This document shows, one piece after another, positions 41,657 through 49,779 of a stretch of DNA of 64,000 nt; position 1 is the first letter of the stretch, and each line of letters starts with the position of its first letter. The notes beneath the pieces are model-generated. The model was not told the origin of the DNA, did no database searches, and saw only the letters and a list, made by a program, of their open reading frames with translations. The stretch is from Elizabethkingia meningoseptica_A. GTDB lineage: Bacteria > Bacteroidota > Bacteroidia > Flavobacteriales > Weeksellaceae. The stretch lies in contig NZ_JBJDLK010000004.1 in assembly GCF_045762675.1 (NCBI RefSeq), forward strand, positions 248,001 to 312,000, read 5' to 3'. The position numbers and the translations under genes are program-made.

Positions 41657-44017
41657 TTATTTTTTAGCGGCCTGCATAGGATTCATTACACCGTTTGCAG
41701 CACCTCGTGCCTGATTTTGTCTGGCTTTGAATATGCTGAATTTACTTGCTTCCGGCATAGATCCCCAATAGTTGTTGGAGGTATCAATGTCGGCTGTTTC
41801 CAGCATAGGATCCAGTTGTATGGATTTTACTTTTTTGTTGAAGTAATAGGTTTTAGAAACCTTTTGTTCATTGTGTCTCCAAATCTGTGCAGACGTTCTG
41901 TCTGTTGTTTTGGAACCATCTTCAAAAGTAAACTCTACAATTAATGGCATTACCAGTCCGCCTTTATTGGCAAAGTCAACCTGATAAGCATAGGTATTTT
42001 TAAACTGCTCTTTGTCTTTTCCGGTAAGGTTTTCCATTGCCGGAGATTTTACCTCAAAAGTTTTATTCGCGTCAACCTTTTCCATGCCGCGGTCGTATCT
42101 CCAGTAGAAATCCTGAGCTTCCTTATCCTTATCGGTATAGAAGGTAATGTTTTTATCCTCGCGGTTTCTGATTTTTGAGATATCATCGAAAGCAGGCGTA
42201 TCGGCTTTGGCAACTTTAAGTGAAACAGAACTCTGAGAAGACTGTGCATCGGTGTCTGCTTTTGCTACCGTTACTTTTTCTATTGCAATATCTACCGGAT
42301 CGATTCCATAGAACCAGCCTCTCCAGAACCAGTCTAAATCTTCAGCACTTGCATCTTCCATTGTTCTGAAAAAATCTGCCGGAGTAGGGTGGCGGAACGC
42401 CCATCTTTTTGCATAGGTTTTGAAAGCTTTATCAAAAAGATCACGTCCCATAATCGTTTCTCTAAGAATATTAAGTCCGGTTGCCGGCTTTGAATAAGCA
42501 TTCGGTCCAAACTTCTCAATATTTTCAGAGTTGGTCATAATAGGCTCTAGCTGATCCTTCGGAAGTTTCATGTAATCTACAATAGTATGCGCGGGTCCTC
42601 TTTTGGAAGGGAATTTATTATCCCATAATTCCTCGGTCAGATATTCAACAAAAGTGTTAAGACCTTCGTCCATCCAGCTCCACTGACGCTCGTCGCTGTT
42701 AACGATCATCGGGAAAAAGTTGTGTCCTACTTCGTGGATTACCACACCAATCATTCCGTTTTTCGTTGCCTCGGAATATGTGCCGTCTTTTTCTGCTCTT
42801 CCGTAGTTAAAACAAATCATAGGATATTCCATACCGTTAGACGCTTCAACACTTTGTGCTACCGGATATGGATATGGAATGGTAAAATCGGAATAGGTTT
42901 TAATCGTATGTGCCACAGCTCTTGTAGAGAATCTGCTGTAAATAGGGTAAGCTTCTTTTCCGTAGAAACTCATACACATTACCTTATTATTGTTTTCTTT
43001 AATCACCTGCGGCATAGCGTCCCATACAAACTTACGGGAAGACCCCCATGCAAAGTCGCGGACATCATTCGCTTCAAAAATCCATGTTTTTCTTTCTTTG
43101 GATTTATTCTTTTCCGCTTTTTTAGCCTCTTCCAGAGTTACAATTTCTACAGGCTCAGATGCATTTTGTGCTTTCTGCCATCTTTGCTTCTGTGCAGAAG
43201 TCATTACCTGATCGTAGTTTTTACATTCTCCGGTTGCCCCTATAATATGATCGGCAGGAACATTAAGCGTTACTTTATAGTTTCCGAAAGGCAATGCAAA
43301 TTCACCACGTCCGGTAAACTGATGGTTCTGCCATCCCTGGAAATCACTGTAAACACACATCCTTGGGAACCATTGTGTCATGGTAAACAGGTAATTACCA
43401 TCTTCCGGGAAAAATTCATAACCACCACGGCCACCGTATTTCATCCGGTCGGAAATATTGTAATTCCAGTCTACTTTAAATACTATTTTTTCTCCTTTTT
43501 TCAGTGGCGAAGCAAGGTCTATACGCATCATCGTTTTATTGATGGTATATTTTAGCGGTGTGCCATTCGCATCGGTAACTTTTTCAATTCTTACGCCATA
43601 GCCGTTATCTTTTGCCGGAAATTCGGAGATATTCACTTTGTCAGCAGTAATCGTCTGCGGAATTGTGGTTGAAAATTCAAAACCTGCATTGTTTACCGAG
43701 CTGTGCTCGTTTTCATCAAGCTGTAACCACAGATAATCTAAATTATCCGGTGAGTTATTATGATAAGTAATGGTTTCTGATCCTTTCAGGTGTTGCTTGT
43801 CTTCATCCAGATAAGCGTTGATGTTATAATCTGCGCGTTGCTGCCAGTATTTCTCTCCTGGTGCTCCGCTTGCAGTCCGGTAAACATTCGGGGTAGGAAG
43901 TATAGTTCCCAGTTGTTCGAATTTGTTTCCGTGATTGCTGCCCGGGTTATTCTGAATATTTTGTGCAAAAATACCAAGGCTGCAAAATGATAATAGATAC
44001 AGCGGTTTAAATTTCAT
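41657..44017 (-). CDS. M1 family zinc aminopeptidase, exported
   Basis: The frame is open to 44071, but the Met at 44017 is chosen. It starts a signal peptide (LYLLSFCSLGIFAQN), and a TAnnTTTG promoter box lies between the two starts. The 786-residue protein carries the zinc motif HEVGH (428-432) with the second Glu in WSWMDEGLNTFVEY, and the exopeptidase motif region SNGMEYPMICFN (GMEYP in place of GAMEN). The N-terminal domain is beta-sheet and the C-terminal part is helical plus a beta-domain. The enzyme should remove N-terminal residues from peptides in the periplasm or outside. The nearest gene upstream, a HupE-like gene, lies 280 bases away. Confidence 0.93.
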   Translation of the reverse strand: MKFKPLYLLSFCSLGIFAQNIQNNPGSNHGNKFEQLGTILPTPNVYRTASGAPGEKYWQQRADYNINAYLDEDKQHLKGSETITYHNNSPDNLDYLWLQLDENEHSSVNNAGFEFSTTIPQTITADKVNISEFPAKDNGYGVRIEKVTDANGTPLKYTINKTMMRIDLASPLKKGEKIVFKVDWNYNISDRMKYGGRGGYEFFPEDGNYLFTMTQWFPRMCVYSDFQGWQNHQFTGRGEFALPFGNYKVTLNVPADHIIGATGECKNYDQVMTSAQKQRWQKAQNASEPVEIVTLEEAKKAEKNKSKERKTWIFEANDVRDFAWGSSRKFVWDAMPQVIKENNNKVMCMSFYGKEAYPIYSRFSTRAVAHTIKTYSDFTIPYPYPVAQSVEASNGMEYPMICFNYGRAEKDGTYSEATKNGMIGVVIHEVGHNFFPMIVNSDERQWSWMDEGLNTFVEYLTEELWDNKFPSKRGPAHTIVDYMKLPKDQLEPIMTNSENIEKFGPNAYSKPATGLNILRETIMGRDLFDKAFKTYAKRWAFRHPTPADFFRTMEDASAEDLDWFWRGWFYGIDPVDIAIEKVTVAKADTDAQSSQSSVSLKVAKADTPAFDDISKIRNREDKNITFYTDKDKEAQDFYWRYDRGMEKVDANKTFEVKSPAMENLTGKDKEQFKNTYAYQVDFANKGGLVMPLIVEFTFEDGSKTTDRTSAQIWRHNEQKVSKTYYFNKKVKSIQLDPMLETADIDTSNNYWGSMPEASKFSIFKARQNQARGAANGVMNPMQAAKK

Positions 44018-44037
44018 GGTAGAAATTATTTTTATTT

Positions 44038-44073
44038 CAAAGGTATGAAAATACAGGTATATTTTCTGCAAAA
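44038..44073 (-). promoter_or_regulatory. Predicted promoter of the M1 peptidase gene
   Basis: On the minus strand the -7 box reads TACCTTTG (44038-44045), and a TTTTG lies 23 bases further upstream (44069-44073). The 23-base spacing is at the long end for Bacteroidota promoters. Confidence 0.5.
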
Positions 44074-44161
44074 AGGAACGAACTTTTTTACAGAATTATT
44101 TGATATTTGTTTTAATAAGTATTAAAATATTTAGAGTTTGTTTGAATTTTATAGTTAGTAC

Positions 44162-44262
44162 TCTTCGACAGGCTCAGAGTGACAATGCCTGTCCAAAAGG
44201 GCTTCCTTTTAGTAGTGTCAGGCTTAGTTTAGTTTATAGTGAGCCTGACGAACTATCGAAGC
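44162..44262. repeat. Inverted-repeat element in the M1-HupE gap
   Basis: The stretch starts with CTTCGACAGGCTCAGAGTGA and ends with a divergent, inverted version (GTGAGCCTGACGAACTATCG). A smaller inverted repeat GACAGGC / GCCTGTC lies at 44167-44193. Such CTTCGACAGGCTCA elements are common between flavobacterial genes. It is different from the repeat family at 24.5 and 40.9 kb. Confidence 0.7.
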
Positions 44263-44297
44263 CTTATATTTTTTTGGACTAAAGTTCAAACAGGTTC

Positions 44298-44876
44298 TTA
44301 AAAAGGAATTCGTTCCAGTGCCATTTGTAATGACAGGGCAAATACACCGGAAGAAACAAACATAATCCAGTTTTCTCTTTTTAATTTGGTCATGGCAGTT
44401 AGTATAAACAACAGGATTAAAACAACCAGTACTACTACGATTTGACCAAGTTCCAGTCCTACATTGAAGCCTAAAAGACCTACACCGATACTTTGTTCTT
44501 TGGCGAGCATCATCCGGATAGAGTTGGCGAATCCCATTCCATGAATTAAACCGAAAAACAAGGCCAGGGAATAGTTGAGTTTCATTTGTTTTTTAGGATT
44601 GTTTTTACCGAATATGTTGATAAGTGCTGTAATAGCAATGGTGCACGGGATCAGAAATTCTACCCAGTCCGAAGGAACTCTCAGAATATCGAATACACTA
44701 AGTGCTAATGTAAGGGAATGTCCGATGGTAAATGCGGTTACTAAAATCAATACTTTTTTGAAGTCCTGTAAGGTGTATACGGCAATTAATACAAGAATAA
44801 ATAATTGATGATCGAGAGCGTCTTTACTGATAATATGCTCCCAGCCCATTTTTAGATAAAATGTAAAATCGTTCAT
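44298..44876 (-). CDS. HupE/UreJ-like membrane protein
   Basis: The 192-residue protein has about six membrane helices. His residues lie in GHSLTLALSV (about 53-62) and GLIHGMGFANS (about 114-124), as in HupE/UreJ proteins. Classical HupE and UreJ are nickel or cobalt permeases with a His-rich HX5DH motif. Here the N-terminal motif is changed (MGWEHIISKDALDHQLFI), so the ion is uncertain. It is divergently placed next to the DUF6702-like gene, a combination often seen in flavobacteria together with the M1 peptidase. Confidence 0.85.
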   Translation of the reverse strand: MNDFTFYLKMGWEHIISKDALDHQLFILVLIAVYTLQDFKKVLILVTAFTIGHSLTLALSVFDILRVPSDWVEFLIPCTIAITALINIFGKNNPKKQMKLNYSLALFFGLIHGMGFANSIRMMLAKEQSIGVGLLGFNVGLELGQIVVVLVVLILLFILTAMTKLKRENWIMFVSSGVFALSLQMALERIPF

Positions 44877-44903
44877 GGAATCGTTTTGTGCGAAAATATT
44901 GAT

Positions 44904-44911
44904 TATTTTTG
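44904..44911 (+). promoter_or_regulatory. Predicted -7 box for the DUF6702-like gene
   Basis: TATTTTTG is an exact TAnnTTTG match about 37 bases before the start codon. A TTTTG lies 15 bases upstream, shorter than the usual spacing. Confidence 0.45.
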
Positions 44912-44947
44912 AAATACCTTAATTAAGGGGTATAATTAGAAGTTTGT

Positions 44948-45463
44948 GTGATGAAATTGTTTTTTAGAATATTCTTAGTGGTCTGTGGTATTTTTCTTTC
45001 TTTATCCATGAAAGCAAATGATGCCCATCCTTACCATGTAGGCTCGGTAGAGTTTAGTTATAATGCAACGTCACAAACTTTTGAGATTACCGGTAAATTT
45101 TTTATCGACGATATGGAAAACGCGCTTGATAAAAAGTATGCTAAAAAGATCTTTTTCAACAATCCTAAGTTTAAAAACGATATGCAGCAGCTGTTGCAAA
45201 AGTATTTTGAAGAGTATCTGAAACTGAAAGTCAATAATAGTCAGATTAAAATTAACTTTTTAGGCTACGAGGAAAATTCAGAGGCTGTGGATGTTTATCT
45301 GGAAACGGAAAAGGTAGTCAATCCTAAAAAGATAGAAACAGCGGTGAGCATTTTATATAATCTTTTCGATGATCAGATGAATATCATTCATGTGGTGGTT
45401 GGCGGCCAGCGGAAAAGTACAAAACTATTATACCCTAACCGTTATTTATATCAGCAGTTTTAA
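44948..45463 (+). CDS. Exported DUF6702-like protein, 171 aa
   Basis: It has a signal peptide (FFRIFLVVCGIFLSLSMKAN) followed by AHPYHVGSVEFSYNATSQTF, which is a hallmark of the DUF6702 family found with HupE-like genes in flavobacteria. The His-containing start (DAHPYHVGS) of the mature protein could bind metal. The rest is mixed alpha/beta (FFIDDMENALDKKYAKKI and KYFEEYLKLKVNNSQIKI). It is divergent from the HupE-like gene with a 71-base gap. Its role in metal uptake is inferred from that neighbourhood. Confidence 0.8.
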   Translation: MMKLFFRIFLVVCGIFLSLSMKANDAHPYHVGSVEFSYNATSQTFEITGKFFIDDMENALDKKYAKKIFFNNPKFKNDMQQLLQKYFEEYLKLKVNNSQIKINFLGYEENSEAVDVYLETEKVVNPKKIETAVSILYNLFDDQMNIIHVVVGGQRKSTKLLYPNRYLYQQF

Positions 45464-45477
45464 AACCACAGGAGAAT

Positions 45478-46053
45478 TTAAAACATCAGCGTTTCAATAT
45501 GATTTTTTAAATCGGGAAAGAAGGCTTCGTAACACTCTTTCAGAAATTCTTTTTCATCCAGAAAAGCCTGAAATACCGGAATGTCTTTTTCAAGATATTT
45601 TGCTTTGTTGAGTACATTCTGCAGACTGTATTTAATACCCCATTCATAACGGTAATTAAAAAGCCAGTCATCGGCTTCCATTTTTGGCAACATTAACCGG
45701 AATCTTTCGGGTAAAATATCGCCGTAATCCCACAACGCTTTATAAACGTGTCGCGTATGTTGCTGCCATTCGCTTTCCGTATGAATACTCGTGTCATTTG
45801 CCAGATAATAATCCATGGTAACATCTACAAAAGCACCGGAATACAATCTGACCAAAGGCTGGAATGCTTTTTTAGCCCGGTGTGTTACGGGATGCTGGTC
45901 TGTAAATGTATCAATCTGCCGGTGAATGATAATTCCTTTCTGAACTTCGGAAGGCAGTTTGTCACGGTCTGAATTTCTGATGTAATCAGCAATCATATTA
46001 CCCACAATTTGTCCATCGGAAGATGATAAGTAAGAATGGGCAAGGTAGTTCAT
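45478..46053 (-). CDS. acpH: Acyl carrier protein phosphodiesterase
   Basis: I use the Met at 46053 (MNYLAHSYLSS), which matches the usual AcpH start; the longer frame adds an unlikely 11 residues. The 191-residue protein has the family hallmarks GNMIADYIRN, HRQIDTFTDQHP and the segment VDVTMDYYLAN. The enzyme removes the phosphopantetheine arm from acyl carrier protein and belongs to the HD-like metal-dependent group. It converges with the DUF6702-like gene, the two stops being about 15 bases apart. Confidence 0.9.
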   Translation of the reverse strand: MNYLAHSYLSSSDGQIVGNMIADYIRNSDRDKLPSEVQKGIIIHRQIDTFTDQHPVTHRAKKAFQPLVRLYSGAFVDVTMDYYLANDTSIHTESEWQQHTRHVYKALWDYGDILPERFRLMLPKMEADDWLFNYRYEWGIKYSLQNVLNKAKYLEKDIPVFQAFLDEKEFLKECYEAFFPDLKNHIETLMF

Positions 46054-46129
46054 CTGATTTTTGAGTAAAGGTATGGAATTAACCAATAGGTTGGCTATAG
46101 CTGATTTCTATAGATCAATGTGGCTTATA

Positions 46130-47092
46130 TTATTTGTTATTGAAATAATCAGAAGCTTCCTGTATTGCTTTTTCAATAGGGTGATATACTACCTGTAATT
46201 CGGTCACCGATTTCTGATTGGTGTAATAGTTTTCAATACATAATGACTGCATATTGACGGTACACAGATCCGTTTTCACGTTTAGAAGTCTGAAAAAATC
46301 ACCGATCATTCCTGCAGCCTGTAAGAGAAATCCCGGAACTTTAATCATAACCGGATTCTGATGGTTGATTTTGTTGAGCATTTGGAAAAATTCTTTATAG
46401 CTCATGTTGACATTACATGCAATATATTTTTCACCGTTTTTTCCATATGTGATGGCGTTGATAATGGCTTGTGCAACATCCTGAACATAAACGAAGTTCT
46501 TGCCTCCCGGAGGGTAGAAGATAATTTTTTTATGAAGCCCCATTAAGATAATTCTGCCTGAACTTGGTTTTGTATCAAAAGCACCGAGCATAAAAGTAGG
46601 GCTTATGATATGAGTTTCCATTTGTGTGTTCTGTTTGAGTAAAAAATCTTCTGCCGCTTTTTTGCTTAACGCATAAAATGATTTGGTAAACGGAGATCTC
46701 ATAGGCTTGGCTTCATAACCTAAACCTGAACGGTCTGCAAATCCTGATGTGTTGGCGGTGCTGACAAATATGAATTTTTTAACGCCGGCTTTTAGTGCAC
46801 ATTCGTATAATTGTTGAGTTGCTTCACAGTTGGTTTTGTAATAACTTTTATACTGAAGGATATTTTGTCTGGTTTCAGCCGCGATATGAATGACGATGTC
46901 GGTATTGGAAAGAACTGTTGTGTAGTCATCGAATAATCCGCCTTTAATCAGGTGAAGTTTATCGTTTCTGGTGCCGGTAAAGTTTTCCGGGTTTCGTATC
47001 AATCCGGTCACCTGATAGTTTTGTGCTGTAAGAAGGTTAACGAGATTGGTGCCTAAAAGTCCTGAGATACCCGTTACGAATACATTTTTCAT
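46130..47092 (-). CDS. NAD-dependent epimerase/dehydratase family protein
   Basis: The 320-residue protein is an extended SDR. It has the Rossmann motif GISGLLGTNLV at the start, IHIAAET after strand 4, SFYALSKKAAEDF with the Tyr/Lys pair near residue 143, and a C-terminal substrate domain. The family includes sugar-nucleotide epimerases, 4,6-dehydratases and 3-beta-hydroxysteroid-like reductases; the ligand cannot be told. It follows the SDR gene by 16 bases, so both belong to one operon and may act on the same pathway. Confidence 0.87.
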   Translation of the reverse strand: MKNVFVTGISGLLGTNLVNLLTAQNYQVTGLIRNPENFTGTRNDKLHLIKGGLFDDYTTVLSNTDIVIHIAAETRQNILQYKSYYKTNCEATQQLYECALKAGVKKFIFVSTANTSGFADRSGLGYEAKPMRSPFTKSFYALSKKAAEDFLLKQNTQMETHIISPTFMLGAFDTKPSSGRIILMGLHKKIIFYPPGGKNFVYVQDVAQAIINAITYGKNGEKYIACNVNMSYKEFFQMLNKINHQNPVMIKVPGFLLQAAGMIGDFFRLLNVKTDLCTVNMQSLCIENYYTNQKSVTELQVVYHPIEKAIQEASDYFNNK

Positions 47093-47108
47093 TTTAACTC
47101 ACTTAATT

Positions 47109-47900
47109 TTAGGAATATTGCTGCAGAATTTCTTTTTTGCTGGCATTGGAAATGAGTCTTGTTTTCAGCCAATTGGGGGCAAGGTTCATGATCAGCCAGC
47201 TAAGCCTGTTTAATATAATAACAGGTTTTCCCCGAAGAAGATGTTCAACACATTTTCGGGCATTCTTTTCCGGTGTTGTCATCAGGAATTTTCCCAAAGC
47301 GCCTTGTTTATCTAATCTTTCGGAGTTTTCCACAGTTGTTTTCATCGGTCCCGGATGGGCAACACTTACCAGAACACCGGTATCTTTCAGCTCGTATTGA
47401 AGTCCGCGCGAAAAAGAATGAACAAAGGCTTTAGATGCCGGATAAACTGTTTTGTAGCCAATAGAGGCAAAAGCAGCGATACTTGAAATGTTAAGAATAT
47501 AAGATTTGGGTTGTCGGATCAGATTGGGTAACAGTTGATGTGTGAGCAGAGCCGTAGCGGTTACATTGAGTTGTATAATTTTATTAATATATTCAGCTCC
47601 GGCATCGGAAAACTTCATAGATCCTCCGAGTCCTGCATTGTTAATAAGTATAGAGATGCTGAAATTTTCATTAATCCACTGCGAAATAGCCATCACATTT
47701 TCGGTAATACACAGGTCGGTTTCATATGGAATGGCTTTTACACCATAATCGGAGATCAATGACTGGCAGACAGCATTTAAATTCTGATCAGGAAGACTAA
47801 CCAGTATCAGATTAAATTGTCTTTTTGCAAGTTCTGCAGCAATATGTTTTCCCATGCCCTGACTTGCGCCGGTTACAATAGCATATTTCTTTTCAGACAT
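47109..47900 (-). CDS. Short-chain dehydrogenase/reductase
   Basis: The 263-residue protein is a classical SDR with the cofactor motif TGASQGMGKHIA, NNAGLG after strand 4, the Ser in NISSIAAFASIG and the catalytic YPASKAF. The C-terminal extension (RLSWLIMNLAPNWLKTRLIS) is hydrophobic and amphipathic. Substrate is unknown. The promoter-like TATATTTG on the minus strand (47941-47948) lies about 40 bases upstream, with a TTG 16 bases before it. Confidence 0.9.
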   Translation of the reverse strand: MSEKKYAIVTGASQGMGKHIAAELAKRQFNLILVSLPDQNLNAVCQSLISDYGVKAIPYETDLCITENVMAISQWINENFSISILINNAGLGGSMKFSDAGAEYINKIIQLNVTATALLTHQLLPNLIRQPKSYILNISSIAAFASIGYKTVYPASKAFVHSFSRGLQYELKDTGVLVSVAHPGPMKTTVENSERLDKQGALGKFLMTTPEKNARKCVEHLLRGKPVIILNRLSWLIMNLAPNWLKTRLISNASKKEILQQYS

Positions 47901-47940
47901 CTGTTGTAATTAGTTATGCATCATCTCTTTAGATGCTAAA

Positions 47941-47967
47941 CAAATATAAAATATTTTTTGGTTGCAA
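47941..47967 (-). promoter_or_regulatory. Predicted promoter of the SDR-epimerase operon
   Basis: On the minus strand the -7 box reads TATATTTG (47941-47948), and a TTG lies at 47965-47967, giving a 16-base spacer. It drives the SDR and epimerase genes. Confidence 0.5.
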
Positions 47968-48175
47968 TAAAGGAAGTCTTTTTACTGGATATAAATAATT
48001 GCTTTGCGGAATAACGGGTAATGACATTTTCTTAATATTTGAATGTGGCCAAATGTATTGTGGAAAAGTGTTATAAATGCCCCTTTTTATAAAGTAGAAC
48101 TACATAATGAGTATTTGCTTATGTATCGTTGGTGCGGTTTTATAAATCAGAATATTTTTTCAGGGCGATATGAAA

Positions 48176-48880
48176 TCAAGGTTTGATATAAACAGACTTT
48201 GCAGAAATTTTCTGATTAATTAAGGTATGTACACAAACGCTGTTTTGTTCATGGCGATATTCAAAATCAACTTCATATTGTGGAATGTCATATTCAGCCA
48301 GTATATAAAGACTGATGGTGCTGCCTTCTATTTTTGATTTCAGCTGTACCGGAAAATGATAAGGATTGATGAATTGTAAATCTTTAAAACCATATACAAC
48401 CGTACAGTCGGCGCCTAAAGGAATGTAGCGTTCATCTTCTTTATAAATGTCGATAGAGTGGTGGTGGCGTTCGGTAATGATAAATCCCGATTTTAAGGAA
48501 GCGTAATAAAGTAAGGAGGAAAACTGGCAGATTCCACCGCCGGTATCCTGTGATAATTTTCCGGCAACAAGATTCCGGCCTTCTTTAAATCCGTTTTCTT
48601 TACTGGCTTTCCCTGTTGTTTTCCAGAACGAGAAAAATTCCCCGGGATATATGAGGATTCCGTTGAGTTTTTGCTGAACAATTTTCAGGTTGTGCACTTT
48701 GTTTTCAAAAAAAGGACCGGGCATGACAGGGAGCTGTATTTCAACCTGAATGTTACCAATATCAACAGGAGCAATAGTTGTGGCGTATTTTTTCCTCTCC
48801 AGCATATCCAAAAATTTTCGTTTCAGTTGATACAGCTGAATTTTAAAAGATTTGGGGATATATCTTTTTAAAAGATTCAT
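48176..48880 (-). CDS. VanW family protein
   Basis: I use the ATG at 48880 (MNLLKRYIPKSF); the longer frame starts at a TTG inside the previous gene. The 234-residue protein has the VanW core: KLNGILIYPGEFFSFWKTTG, EGRNLVAGKLSQDTGGGICQ, FSSLLYYASLKSGF and ERHHHSIDIY. VanW is an accessory of vanB-type vancomycin resistance in Gram-positives, but the biochemical role is unknown, and similar genes are reported in flavobacteria without the rest of the van cluster. No vanH, A, X, R or S gene is near, so it is not evidence of resistance. It lies 4 bases after a methyltransferase gene. Confidence 0.9.
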   Translation of the reverse strand: MNLLKRYIPKSFKIQLYQLKRKFLDMLERKKYATTIAPVDIGNIQVEIQLPVMPGPFFENKVHNLKIVQQKLNGILIYPGEFFSFWKTTGKASKENGFKEGRNLVAGKLSQDTGGGICQFSSLLYYASLKSGFIITERHHHSIDIYKEDERYIPLGADCTVVYGFKDLQFINPYHFPVQLKSKIEGSTISLYILAEYDIPQYEVDFEYRHEQNSVCVHTLINQKISAKSVYIKP

Positions 48881-48884
48881 GGTC

Positions 48885-49565
48885 TTAAGCAATCTTTTGC
48901 AATACTAAAATCTGATAGGAGGCCCAGTTCTTTAGAAATGTACGGCAAAGAAAATTATCCAGTGGAAGGAACAGCTTGCGTAAAGACTTTGGAATACGAT
49001 GTACAGGGAAAAATAAAACACCGCGGGTTTCAATAATTTTCCAGTGGTTACAAATTAAAAAGCTTATTTCTTCTGAAGTAAAGCTGTTACCAGCATGCCA
49101 TTGTTCGGTGGAAACGATATTCCGGCGGCGGCTTCTGGTAGGATAATCAAATATTAAAAATCCATTCCGGTTTAATTTCCGCCAGGATTCTGAAAGAAAT
49201 CTTTGGGTTGTTTCCTTGTTCTGATGCATAATCACATGGAATGAAAATATACAGTCGAAACTGTTATTCTCAAACGGAATTTCCGTAATGCTACCGGGCT
49301 GAAGGTTTTTACCGGGATGTTTGGCTTTTGCCTGAGCGAGCATTTCATTGCTGAAGTCTACACCCGCGGTTGCAAAAGACAAGAGGCGTCCGGTTCCGCA
49401 TCCTAAATCCAGAATGGTTTTAAGTTTCCGGTTTTGATTAAAAAAAGAAGTAAGGAAATTTCGTTCCTGCGCATCTATATATTGGCCATACGTATTGCTG
49501 AACCTGTCTTTGTCATAAGTGCAGGCAAGATGATCATAATATGTTTTTATCTCTTTCTGGTGCAT
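48885..49565 (-). CDS. Class I SAM-dependent methyltransferase
   Basis: The 226-residue protein has the standard SAM motif I LDLGCGTGRLLSF (about residue 52), then GVDFSNEMLAQAKAKH and the post-II DCIFSFHVIMHQNKETT. It belongs to the UbiE/type-11 group by layout, but the substrate is unknown. The C-terminal part (HRIPKSLRKLFLPLDNFLC) is hydrophobic. It is directly upstream of the VanW gene with a 4-base gap, which suggests that they work on the same cell-surface or lipid molecule; that is inference. Confidence 0.88.
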   Translation of the reverse strand: MHQKEIKTYYDHLACTYDKDRFSNTYGQYIDAQERNFLTSFFNQNRKLKTILDLGCGTGRLLSFATAGVDFSNEMLAQAKAKHPGKNLQPGSITEIPFENNSFDCIFSFHVIMHQNKETTQRFLSESWRKLNRNGFLIFDYPTRSRRRNIVSTEQWHAGNSFTSEEISFLICNHWKIIETRGVLFFPVHRIPKSLRKLFLPLDNFLCRTFLKNWASYQILVLQKIA

Positions 49566-49576
49566 TATTAAAATGT

Positions 49577-49756
49577 TTAAGAAAGTCCTTTAATTTCACC
49601 AGTTTTTTCTTTAGTGAAGAAACTATTTTCTTCCTGACTCTTTCTAAATTCAGAAGGCTTTATTCCCATTGTTTTTTTGAAAATCGTATTAAATGATGTT
49701 TTGGAATTAAATCCTGATTCAAAAGCAATACAAGAGCAGAATTCTGAATATTTTCA
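49577..49756 (-). pseudogene. Remnant of an AraC-family regulator (C-terminal HTH)
   Basis: A short minus-strand reading frame of about 58 residues ends at 49577 and translates to IAFESGFNSKTSFNTIFKKT, followed by MGIKPSEFRKSQEEN. That matches the second HTH of AraC-type regulators (typically GFNSKTSF..FKK..G.TPSEFRK). A TGA at 49754 interrupts the frame on its 5' side, and further upstream is the end of radA, so the rest of the gene is gone. It is best read as a degraded 3' fragment. Confidence 0.75.
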
Positions 49757-49779
49757 ATCGGCATCCTGATGTATTTTTA

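Noticed and set aside
44018..44071. Longer N-terminus for the M1 peptidase
   Set aside because: A TAnnTTTG box lies between the two starts and the internal Met begins the signal peptide.
48176..48880. Vancomycin resistance cluster
   Set aside because: Only a VanW homologue is present. None of the genes that build D-Ala-D-Lac or D-Ala-D-Ser precursors, nor the regulators, are nearby.
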